From positions 1 through 29,769 of the forward strand of contig CAAGFN010000078.1 of the NCBI GenBank assembly GCA_900769145.1: 29,769 nt of DNA, read 5' to 3'. Source of the DNA: Rikenellaceae bacterium (GTDB lineage: Bacteria; Bacteroidota; Bacteroidia; Bacteroidales; UBA932). Under the pieces are notes generated by a model that had not been told where the DNA came from, did no database searches, and worked only from the letters and a program-made list of their open reading frames with translations. Of this stretch, positions 16,525-23,767 are shown one piece after another (the stretch's first letter is position 1; the number at the start of each line of letters is the position of its first letter). A program made the position numbers and the translations under genes.

Positions 16525-17868
16525 ATGAGAACAGAAGAAATCATGGCCAAACTTCAGGCCAAGTACGCAGCCGAGAAGGAGTATCTCCAGGCCGTACGTG
16601 AAGTGCTTGAGTCTATTGAGGATGTTTACAACCAGCATCCGGAGTTTGAAGACGCCAGGATTATTGAGAGGCTTGTGGAGCCGGACAGGATTCTTACATT
16701 CCGTGTCACCTGGGTTGATGACAACGGCGAGATCCAGACCAACACCGGTTACAGAGTCCAGTTCAACAATGCTATCGGTCCATACAAGGGCGGTCTCCGC
16801 TTCCACCCTTCGGTGAATCCGTCCATCCTCAAATTCCTCGGTTTCGAGCAGACATTCAAGAATGCGCTTACAACATTGCCTATGGGCGGCGGAAAGGGCG
16901 GTTCAGACTTCAACCCGAAGGGCAAGTCAGATGCCGAGATCATGCGTTTCTGCCAGGCATTCATGCTTGAGCTCTGGAGAAACATCGGTCCTGACATGGA
17001 CGTTCCTGCAGGTGACATCGGCGTAGGCGGCCGTGAAATCGGCTTCCTCGAGGGCATGTACAAGAAGCTCACCCGCGAGCACAATGGCGTGCTTACCGGA
17101 AAAGGCATTCCTTTCGGAGGCTCACTCATCCGTCCTGAGGCTACCGGCTTCGGCGCAGTCTATTTCCTTGAGCACATGCTCCACCATCACGATGCCAACC
17201 TTGACGTGAAGGGCAAGACCATCGCAGTCTCCGGCTTCGGCAATGTTTCCTGGGGTGTCTGCGTGAAGGCTACCGAGCTTGGTGCGAAGGTGGTTGCCAT
17301 CTCCGGACCTGACGGATGCATCTACAACCCTAACGGAATGACCCAGGAGAAACTCGACTATATGCTCGAGCTCAGGGCTTCCAACAATGATGTTGTGGCT
17401 CCGTTCGCAGAGAAGTTCCCGGATGCCCAGTTCATCCCTGGAAAGAAGGCCTGGACAGTGAAATGCGACATCGCCATGACTTGCGCATTCCAGAACGAAA
17501 TGGCTGCCGAGGATGCTCAGGAACTTATTGCCAACGGTACCTGGTGCTGCCTTGAGGTTTCCAACATGGGTTGCCAGCCTGGCGCAATCGAGGCATTCCA
17601 GAAGGCCGGCATTATGTTCGCCCCTGGAAAGGCCGTGAACGCAGGTGGAGTTGCCACATCTGGTCTTGAGATGACCCAGAACGCAATGCACATCAGCTGG
17701 ACAGCCAAGGAAGTGGACGAGAAACTCCACGGCATCATGGATTCGATTCACGCTGCCTGCGTGAAGTACGGAACCCAGCCTGACGGCTACATCAACTACG
17801 TGAAGGGCGCCAATATCGCCGGCTTCATGAAGGTGGCCGAGGCTATGCTCGCACAGGGAGTGATTTAG
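16525..17868 (+). CDS. gdhA: Glutamate dehydrogenase, hexameric family
   Basis: GDH interconverts glutamate with 2-oxoglutarate plus ammonia. Catalytic landmarks are Lys88 (GPYKGGLRF), Lys112 (QTFKNALT), Lys124 (LPMGGGKGGSDF) and Asp164 (PAGDIGVGG). The coenzyme-site residues are Phe238 in SGFGNVSWG and Pro262-Asp263 in SGPDG, the residues that make the Clostridium symbiosum enzyme NAD-specific as I recall; typical NADP enzymes have Ser and other residues there. I therefore lean to an NAD-linked enzyme (often called gdhB in Bacteroides). The usual ANMPTT loop reads SNMGCQPGA. The length of 447 residues is normal. It is the last gene before a strong terminator, and its substrate is shared with KorAB. 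Confidence 0.95.
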   Translation: MRTEEIMAKLQAKYAAEKEYLQAVREVLESIEDVYNQHPEFEDARIIERLVEPDRILTFRVTWVDDNGEIQTNTGYRVQFNNAIGPYKGGLRFHPSVNPSILKFLGFEQTFKNALTTLPMGGGKGGSDFNPKGKSDAEIMRFCQAFMLELWRNIGPDMDVPAGDIGVGGREIGFLEGMYKKLTREHNGVLTGKGIPFGGSLIRPEATGFGAVYFLEHMLHHHDANLDVKGKTIAVSGFGNVSWGVCVKATELGAKVVAISGPDGCIYNPNGMTQEKLDYMLELRASNNDVVAPFAEKFPDAQFIPGKKAWTVKCDIAMTCAFQNEMAAEDAQELIANGTWCCLEVSNMGCQPGAIEAFQKAGIMFAPGKAVNAGGVATSGLEMTQNAMHISWTAKEVDEKLHGIMDSIHAACVKYGTQPDGYINYVKGANIAGFMKVAEAMLAQGVI

Positions 17869-17896
17869 CTTTACGATACACTGTATAAATTTCATC

Positions 17897-17936
17897 AGGG
17901 GAGTGGGTGTTCCGAAAATCGCCCGCTCCTCTTTTT
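17897..17936 (+). terminator. Intrinsic terminator after gdhA
   Basis: GAGTGGGTG (17901-17909) pairs fully, with two G-T wobbles, with CGCCCGCTC (17920-17928). The stem extends outward through AGGG/CTCT and runs into CTTTTTC. It ends 11 bases before the -33 box of the next promoter, so the two transcription units are closely packed. Confidence 0.85.
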
Positions 17937-17946
17937 CATTTATCGG

Positions 17947-17977
17947 TTTGGATTGTTGTAATATTTTCATACATTTG
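17947..17977 (+). promoter_or_regulatory. Near-perfect Bacteroides promoter for the import operon
   Basis: TTTG (17947-17950), a 19-bp spacer and TACATTTG (17970-17977) match the Bacteroides consensus at every defined position. The transcript would start near 17984 and carry a leader of about 70 nt. It contradicts the GTG at 17907, which lies upstream of the promoter, as a translation start for the carrier. Confidence 0.85.
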
Positions 17978-18053
17978 TATTTCGGTAATCGCAGGAAGAT
18001 TACTTGCTTTAGTACGAAACCTTAAAATTAATAATAATACTACATTATTCGTA

Positions 18054-19520
18054 ATGGCAACTGAAACCGTAAAACCTGCGCTCGGCCTTCCGGTCAAGAA
18101 GCTGGTTATGCTGCTTTTCGCAATTGCAGTTTTCCTTTTCTTCTGGTTCGTGCCACGCTCCTTCTATGGGGTAGCTGAGAACGGCACGCCAATCCTTTCA
18201 ATCATTGAGCAGAGAACAGTGGCGATTTTCGCACTTGCCGCATTGATGTGGATGTTCGAGATATTGCCTACGTGGGCTACATCCGTGACTATCATTGTGC
18301 TGCTGCTGTTTACGATATCCGACAGCAGCCCTCTGTTCATGAGGTCGGCGGGCGACACTGCCAATCTCGGCACGCTGGTGAGCTACAAGGCTCTCCTCGC
18401 AGCTTTCGCGGACCCGACCATCATGCTCTTCCTCGGAGGATTCATCCTCGCCATAGCCGCCACCAAGGTAGGCCTGGACGTACAGCTGGCCAAGGTGCTC
18501 CTGAAGCCTTTCGGAACCAAGCCTAAGTATGTGCTCCTCGGCTTCCTCTGCGTAATCGCTCTCTTCTCAATGTTCATGAGCAATACGGCCACTGCCGCAA
18601 TGATGCTCACCTTCCTTGCACCTGTGCTCAGGACATTGCCGAAAGAGGAAAAAGGTATGGCCGGACTCGCTCTCGCCATCCCGATTGCAGCCAATGTCGG
18701 AGGTATCGGAACCCCTATCGGAACCCCTCCTAACGCCATTGCCCTCGGTTATCTCAATGAGACAATGCACCAGGGCGTAGGCTTCGGCGAGTGGATGATG
18801 GTGATGGTCCCTTTCGTGATTCTCATCCTCCTCATCGCCTGGGTTGTGCTCATGAAGATATTCCCGTTCACAACTGACAAGATTGAACTCAAGATAGAGA
18901 ACACCAAGAAGCCTGATACCAAGACATATATCGTGTGGGCCACATTCGCAGTGACCATCCTTCTCTGGGTGCTTGACAAGGTGACAGGCATCAATGCCAA
19001 TGTAGTCGCAATGATTCCTGTCGGCGTATTCTGCGCCACCGGTGTCATCACCAAGGAGGATCTCCGCGAAATCGACTGGAGCGTGCTCTGGATGGTTGCC
19101 GGAGGATTCGCCCTCGGTATCGCATTGAACAAGACAGGCCTCGCCGAGAACCTTGTGGAGTCCATTCCGTTCGCATCATTCTCACCGCTCGTAGTGCTTC
19201 TCCTCTCGGGATTCATCGCATACCTGCTTTCGAACTTCATTGCGAACTCCGCAGCTGCCAACCTTCTTGTGCCTATTCTCTGTGCAGTGGGAGTGGGAAT
19301 GGGAGAACTTCTCGACCCGGTCGGCGGAGCCCGCGCACTCATCATTGGCGTGGCCCTCTCCACATCATTCGCAATGCTATTCCCTATCAGTACGCCGCCT
19401 AACGCCATTGCCCATTCCACCGGCCTGATTCAGGTCAAGGATATGACCAAGGTGGGTCTCATCATCGGTGTAGTCGGCTTTGTGCTGAGTTACGCAATTC
19501 TCATATTCATAGGAGTTTAA
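18054..19520 (+). CDS. DASS/SLC13-family anion:sodium symporter
   Basis: The product is an inner-membrane carrier of 488 residues with roughly eleven hydrophobic segments, of the divalent-anion:sodium (INDY) family that imports C4/C5 dicarboxylates, citrate or sulfate. Family motifs are FLGGFILAIAATKVGLD, the first SNT at 176-178 (FMSNTATAAMM), GIGTPIGTPPNAIA at about 217-230, and the second-half ISTPPNAIAHSTG. The partner of the first SNT, normally another SNT, reads ANS within SNFIANSAAANL, which may alter ion or substrate binding. The ATG at 18054 is chosen because the promoter lies downstream of the GTG at 17907. An outer-membrane porin follows after 11 bp. The neighbours (KorAB, GDH) favour a dicarboxylate substrate, but this is inference. 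Confidence 0.9.
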   Translation: MATETVKPALGLPVKKLVMLLFAIAVFLFFWFVPRSFYGVAENGTPILSIIEQRTVAIFALAALMWMFEILPTWATSVTIIVLLLFTISDSSPLFMRSAGDTANLGTLVSYKALLAAFADPTIMLFLGGFILAIAATKVGLDVQLAKVLLKPFGTKPKYVLLGFLCVIALFSMFMSNTATAAMMLTFLAPVLRTLPKEEKGMAGLALAIPIAANVGGIGTPIGTPPNAIALGYLNETMHQGVGFGEWMMVMVPFVILILLIAWVVLMKIFPFTTDKIELKIENTKKPDTKTYIVWATFAVTILLWVLDKVTGINANVVAMIPVGVFCATGVITKEDLREIDWSVLWMVAGGFALGIALNKTGLAENLVESIPFASFSPLVVLLLSGFIAYLLSNFIANSAAANLLVPILCAVGVGMGELLDPVGGARALIIGVALSTSFAMLFPISTPPNAIAHSTGLIQVKDMTKVGLIIGVVGFVLSYAILIFIGV

Positions 19521-19531
19521 CATATAAGACA

Positions 19532-20893
19532 ATGAAGAAATTCGCATTAATGCTGTCGCTTGCCGCAATGATGGCAATGCCTGCCGCCAGAATGTCGGCG
19601 GAGCCTGCGGCAAAGGAAAAGAAACAGAAAATCGAGATACCGTCGAACTTAAAGTTTTACGGGTTCATCAGGAACTATTTCGCATTCGATACGAGGGAGA
19701 GCAAGGCTGGTACAGGTGACCTGTTCTACTACACTCCGCTCGACAACAAGTATAACGGGAATGGAGATGATCTCAATGCACAGGCTTCTTTCCGCTTTCT
19801 CTCGCTCACCAGCCGTATAGGCCTTGATGTGACCGGCTATCAGATTGGCCGCACCAAGTTCGGGGCGAAAATCGAGACTGACTTCTATTCAGGACTTACA
19901 AGCTCGTCTACGGCGAGCAACAAGATTAACGGTACAGCGCAGCTCCGTCTCCGCCAGGCTTATGTCACCATCGGATGGGATGACATGAAGACCAAGGGCG
20001 GTACTCCTGTTTCCGTTGCAATGAAGATTGGCCAGGCCTGGCATCCTATGGCAGCCGACCAGCCTCACGTCTTCAGCCTTGAGACCGGCGCTCCTTTCAA
20101 TGCCTTCAGCCGTACCCCACAGGTGCTCGCTGATGCCAATTTCGGAAAGAATGTGACCCTCAGCGCAGCGGCCATCTGGCAGATGCAGTATCTTTCGCAG
20201 GGTCCTGCCGGAACTTCAGCCGAATATATCAAGTATTCCTGTGTCCCTGAGATGTATCTCGGACTCACCTTCAAGAGCAACAACGGCTTCCTCGCCCGTG
20301 TCGGAACCAACCTCCTGAGCATCAAGCCGAGACGATTGGGAGAGGATTCCAAAGGTGTCACCGTGAAGGTGTCTGACAGGATTACCACTATGTCCCCATA
20401 TCTCTATCTCCAGTACAAGAGCAGACTGTTCGAGGTGAAGGCCAAGACCATCTTCAGCCACGGTGGCGAGCACATGAACCTCATGAGCGGCTACGGTATC
20501 TCCGAAAAATGTGATGACGGACATTATGAATATACCCCATTCAAGACTTCATCCACTTGGGCTTCAATGAGTTACGGCAAGAAGTGGCAGGTGATGCTCA
20601 TGGGTGGCTATATCAAGAACCTCGGTACTGTCGATGAGCTTGTGAATACTGATGGAGTAGTAAACAAGTCTGATTTCTATTTTAGCGGGAATACAGACAA
20701 GGCCTTCGCCGGAATGTGGCGTGTGATTCCGTCCGTATCTTACAATGTCGGAAAATTCACACTCGGTCTTGAGTACAACTATACTGCCGCACGTTTCGGC
20801 AACGGTGTCTTCAATGTACACGGCCTTTCAACGGAAGGACGACACAATGTGGAGAACCACAGGGTACAGATGATGGTCAAATTCTCATTCTAG
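19532..20893 (+). CDS. Outer-membrane porin-like beta-barrel protein
   Basis: The product has 453 residues. The signal peptide ends near ARMSA (about residue 23); a short Lys-rich segment and then a strand begin at NLKFYGFIRNYFAFD. Many alternating amphipathic strands end in a C-terminal aromatic (MVKFSF), the signal for insertion by BAM. It has no plug domain or TonB box, so it is a passive or facilitated channel rather than a TonB-dependent transporter. The overall pattern resembles DcaP-like porins, which carry dicarboxylates in other bacteria; I cannot confirm this without a profile search. The location 11 bp after the DASS carrier and 3 bp before apt indicates co-expression with both. 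Confidence 0.75.
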   Translation: MKKFALMLSLAAMMAMPAARMSAEPAAKEKKQKIEIPSNLKFYGFIRNYFAFDTRESKAGTGDLFYYTPLDNKYNGNGDDLNAQASFRFLSLTSRIGLDVTGYQIGRTKFGAKIETDFYSGLTSSSTASNKINGTAQLRLRQAYVTIGWDDMKTKGGTPVSVAMKIGQAWHPMAADQPHVFSLETGAPFNAFSRTPQVLADANFGKNVTLSAAAIWQMQYLSQGPAGTSAEYIKYSCVPEMYLGLTFKSNNGFLARVGTNLLSIKPRRLGEDSKGVTVKVSDRITTMSPYLYLQYKSRLFEVKAKTIFSHGGEHMNLMSGYGISEKCDDGHYEYTPFKTSSTWASMSYGKKWQVMLMGGYIKNLGTVDELVNTDGVVNKSDFYFSGNTDKAFAGMWRVIPSVSYNVGKFTLGLEYNYTAARFGNGVFNVHGLSTEGRHNVENHRVQMMVKFSF

Positions 20894-20896
20894 CCG

Positions 20897-21421
20897 ATGG
20901 ATCTCGACTTGCTGAAAAAAGGTCTCAGAACAGTTCCTGACTTTCCGAAGAAAGGAATCCTGTTCTGGGACCTTACCACTTTGTTCAAGGACCCGGAAGC
21001 CTTCCGGTTCACCGTGGACACCATTTATGAGATGTACAAGGACAAGGGGATTACCAAGGTAGTGTCCCTTGAAGCCCGGGGATATATGCTTGGCTCAGCC
21101 CTGGCCTACAGGCTCGGAGCCGGTTTCGTCCCTGTACGCAAACCTGGAAAACTGCCTGCTGAAACCTATTCGGAGACCTATATGAAGGAGTATGGTCCCG
21201 ACACTCTGACGATACATCAGGATGCGCTTTCAAGCGAGGATGTCGTCCTCCTTCACGATGACCTGCTGGCGACCGGAGGGTCTGCCGCAGCCGCTCTGAA
21301 ACTTGTCGGCCGTTTCAGTCCCAAGACTGTCTATGCCAACTTTATCATTGAACTGAACGGACTTGACGGAAGAAAGGCTTTGCCTGAAGACGTTGATGTA
21401 ACCAGTATACTCAACCTATAA
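20897..21421 (+). CDS. apt: Adenine phosphoribosyltransferase
   Basis: Apt salvages adenine with PRPP to give AMP and pyrophosphate in the cytoplasm. Conserved features are VPDFPKKGILFWDLTTLF near the N-terminus, SLEARGYMLGSALAY at about 57-71, VPVRKPGKLP, and the PRPP-binding loop DDLLATGGSA at 121-130, preceded by an unusual His (LLHDD). The length of 174 residues is standard. It begins 3 bp after the porin stop and ends 12 bp before a Tsx-like outer-membrane gene, and a purine permease follows that. Phosphoribosylation would trap imported adenine, so the gene makes sense as the cytoplasmic end of an import route. Confidence 0.96.
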   Translation: MDLDLLKKGLRTVPDFPKKGILFWDLTTLFKDPEAFRFTVDTIYEMYKDKGITKVVSLEARGYMLGSALAYRLGAGFVPVRKPGKLPAETYSETYMKEYGPDTLTIHQDALSSEDVVLLHDDLLATGGSAAAALKLVGRFSPKTVYANFIIELNGLDGRKALPEDVDVTSILNL

Positions 21422-21433
21422 ACCTTATACATT

Positions 21434-22213
21434 ATGTTCAAAAAAGCAATTCTGGCTGCTTTCGTGGCGGCCACCGCTTTTGTTTTCCAAGCGAAAGCGC
21501 AGACTAACATTCAGGTTTTCTACGACTTCGGCAAAGACCGCAAGCATGCCACCACCACCCTTGAGGGATTCTATGGCGACAAATGGGGCAATACCTTCTT
21601 CTTCATTGACTATGACTACGGCGAGAAGGTGAACAATGAGAATGTCTCCCCGAGGGGAACCTATTTCGAGATTGCACGCTGCCTGAACTTCTGGCAGAAC
21701 ACCAAACTCGCTCCTCTCAGTCTCCAGGTGGAATACAACGGCGGAGTTTACAAGGGATATGGTATCAACCATGCCGGCCTTTTCGGCCTCGACTGGTTCA
21801 TCCACAGCAAGAATTTCAAGAATACATTGAACCTCAAGGTTCTCTACAAATACATAAGATATGACAAGCCGCTCGAAGGTGACAGGCCTCACAGCAAGGT
21901 GCCTCTCCAGTTCACAGCAGTCTGGGGACTCCAGGACCTCTTCGGCCTCAAAGGCTTGAGATTCAGCGGATTCGCCGATTTCTGGTGGGAGCAGCATACC
22001 GTCTGCCCTTCCGTAAAGGGAGAACGTGACTGGTCCAAGGCCGAGACCTCGCAGATTGTATTCCTCACCGAACCGCAGCTCTGGTACAATGTCGGAAGAC
22101 ATTTCGGTGTGGACAATCTCAATGTCGGAGGCGAAATCGAGCTTTCCTACGACTTCGGTACAGGAAAAGGCTTCTGGTGCCGTCCTTGCCTCGGTGCCAA
22201 GTGGGTTTTCTAA
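21434..22213 (+). CDS. DUF5020-family outer-membrane protein, Tsx-like
   Basis: The product is a 259-residue predicted outer-membrane barrel. The signal peptide (residues 1-22, ending FQAKA before Gln-Thr) is followed by alternating aromatic strands: IQVFYDFGKDRKHATTTLEG, NTFFFIDYDYGE, and AVWGLQDLFGLKGLRFSGFA with DFWWEQ. The C-terminus is LGAKWVF, with a terminal Phe. These features match the family I know as DUF5020, related to the nucleoside channel Tsx. No substrate has been shown in this sequence. Its position between apt and an NCS2 purine permease supports a nucleoside or nucleobase channel role. It is not TonB-dependent. Confidence 0.75.
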   Translation: MFKKAILAAFVAATAFVFQAKAQTNIQVFYDFGKDRKHATTTLEGFYGDKWGNTFFFIDYDYGEKVNNENVSPRGTYFEIARCLNFWQNTKLAPLSLQVEYNGGVYKGYGINHAGLFGLDWFIHSKNFKNTLNLKVLYKYIRYDKPLEGDRPHSKVPLQFTAVWGLQDLFGLKGLRFSGFADFWWEQHTVCPSVKGERDWSKAETSQIVFLTEPQLWYNVGRHFGVDNLNVGGEIELSYDFGTGKGFWCRPCLGAKWVF

Positions 22214-22241
22214 CGGTCTGGAATAATTGGAATCAGAAACT

Positions 22242-23549
22242 ATGGCACCTTTTCTTGCAAAAGCATTCGGCTTCGACCCATCGAAGCACAGCGTCCGCAC
22301 AGAGATTCTGGCAGGACTGACCACATTCCTTACGATGGCCTACATCCTGGCCGTCAATCCTGGTATCTTCAGCGCCCTGGCGTCACAGGGAATGCCTACG
22401 GCCGCAGTTTTCACGGCCACGGCCCTCGCCGCCATTGTCGGAACCATGGTCATGGCACTCTATGCGAAGAAACCTTTCGGTCTTGCACCTGGAATGGGTC
22501 TCAACGCATTCTTCGTCTATACCGTATGTCTCGGAATGGGATTCTCCTGGAAGATGGCCCTCACGGCGATTTTCATTGAGGGTATCCTGTTTATCCTCCT
22601 GACTGTCACCAATGTACGCCGCCTCATCGTGGATGCGATTCCGATGAACCTCAAGCGTGCAATCGGAGCCGGTATCGGCCTCTACATCGCCTTTATCGGT
22701 CTCAAGTCCGCAGGCATAATCGTCAGCAGCGAGGCTACCTCCGTGACCCTCGGAAATCTTGGCGACAAGGCTGTGATCCTGGCTCTCGTGGGCCTTGTAA
22801 TCACATCAGTCCTCGTCATCACCAAGGTCAGGGGCGGAATGCTTCTGGGAATCATCGTTACCACATTGATTGGTATCCCGATGGGAGTGACCCATTACGG
22901 CGGTATTGTTTCGACACCTCCTTCAATTTCCGAGATTTTCTGCCAGTTCGAGTGGGGCAAAATCCTCAGCTGGGATATGCTGGTCGTGGTATTCACATTC
23001 CTGTTCATTGACATGTTCGACACCATCGGCACCGTAGTGGGCGTATCAGTGAAGTCAGGCATGGTGGATGAAAAAGGCAATGTGGACGGAATCAACAGGG
23101 TGCTGATGGCCGATTCAGTGGCTACCGTCGCAGGTGCAATGTTCGGAACCAGCACCACGACCACATACATCGAGAGCGCATCCGGCGTATCTGAAGGCGG
23201 ACGCACAGGACTTACATCGTTCGTAATCGCCCTCTGCTTCGCCGTTGCCCTGTTCTTCTCTCCGCTTTTCCTCGCCATCCCGGGAGCGGCTACCGGACCG
23301 GTCCTCTTCATTGTCGGAGTTATGATGATGACACCTGTGAAGGACATTGACTGGAGCGACTATTCAGAGTCGATTCCTGCCTTCGTGACAATGCTCCTGA
23401 TGCCTCTCGCATACAGCATTTCCGACGGAATCATGCTTGGAATGATATCCTTCGTGCTTCTGAACGCCATCTCTGGCAAGTTCAAGAAGATTTCCCTGAT
23501 GATGTGGATTCTTGCAGTACTTTTTATCCTTAGATATATTCTTGTATAG
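22242..23549 (+). CDS. NCS2-family purine (adenine/guanine/hypoxanthine) permease
   Basis: The product is a 435-residue inner-membrane symporter of the AzgA/GhxP branch. Motifs are TEILAGLTTFLTMAYILAVNP at the N-terminus, FGLAPGMGLNAFF, FLFIDMFDTIGTVVGV in the middle, and GTSTTTTYIESASGVSEGGR, the signature region of this branch. A cluster of hydrophobic segments follows to the end. The frame is open to a TTG at 22227; I chose the ATG at 22242 because it gives a normal N-terminus (MAPFLAKAFGFD). It starts 28 bp after the DUF5020 gene and is the last gene of the import operon. Substrate is inferred to be adenine, guanine or hypoxanthine; the neighbouring apt favours adenine. Confidence 0.93.
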   Translation: MAPFLAKAFGFDPSKHSVRTEILAGLTTFLTMAYILAVNPGIFSALASQGMPTAAVFTATALAAIVGTMVMALYAKKPFGLAPGMGLNAFFVYTVCLGMGFSWKMALTAIFIEGILFILLTVTNVRRLIVDAIPMNLKRAIGAGIGLYIAFIGLKSAGIIVSSEATSVTLGNLGDKAVILALVGLVITSVLVITKVRGGMLLGIIVTTLIGIPMGVTHYGGIVSTPPSISEIFCQFEWGKILSWDMLVVVFTFLFIDMFDTIGTVVGVSVKSGMVDEKGNVDGINRVLMADSVATVAGAMFGTSTTTTYIESASGVSEGGRTGLTSFVIALCFAVALFFSPLFLAIPGAATGPVLFIVGVMMMTPVKDIDWSDYSESIPAFVTMLLMPLAYSISDGIMLGMISFVLLNAISGKFKKISLMMWILAVLFILRYILV

Positions 23550-23571
23550 TACTGATAATCAAACATTAAGC

Positions 23572-23629
23572 GTTTTTGACATTTTGGCAGATGGCGTTCT
23601 ACGGCGGTAGAGCGCCATTTGTCAAAAAC
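23572..23629. repeat. Bulged 58-nt inverted repeat upstream of nrdD
   Basis: A perfect 10-bp outer stem pairs GTTTTTGACA (23572-23581) with TGTCAAAAAC (23620-23629). A 9-base bulge on the left and a single T on the right separate it from a 12-bp inner stem (23591-23602 with 23607-23618, one G-T wobble) capped by GGCG. It lies 23 bp after the permease stop and 29 bp before the nrdD -33 box. It lacks a following T-tract, so it could be a 3'-end stabiliser, a weak terminator or a protein-binding site. Confidence 0.6.
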
Positions 23630-23658
23630 TATGTTGATAACTTTAATTCCTGTTTTCT

Positions 23659-23689
23659 TTTGATATGGGAGGCAAAGTTTCTACATTTG
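23659..23689 (+). promoter_or_regulatory. Near-perfect Bacteroides promoter for nrdD-nrdG
   Basis: TTTG (23659-23662), a 19-bp spacer and TACATTTG (23682-23689) match the consensus fully and share the same -7 octamer as the import-operon promoter. Transcription should start near 23696, giving a leader of about 72 nt that contains an AATTC...GAATT inverted motif. I saw no NrdR box that I could defend. Confidence 0.85.
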
Positions 23690-23767
23690 TAACAAGTATC
23701 TGCGAACCGCAATTCTTACCGAATTTTTACGAATTATAAACGATAATCAATATAACATCTTCACACA

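Noticed and set aside
17122..17970. 282-codon minus-strand frame opposite gdhA
   Set aside because: It is antisense to GDH and spans its terminator and the next promoter; its low-complexity His/Leu-rich translation resembles no protein family.
17907..18053. N-terminal extension of the DASS carrier from a GTG
   Set aside because: The near-perfect promoter at 17947-17977 lies downstream of this GTG, and the GTG is within the gdhA terminator stem.
21425..22324. 299-codon minus-strand frame opposite the DUF5020 gene
   Set aside because: It covers the junction of two well-supported plus-strand genes and has no start context.
23690..23767. Riboswitch or NrdR box in the nrdD leader
   Set aside because: The leader is too short for a cobalamin riboswitch and I see no paired NrdR-type 16-mers.
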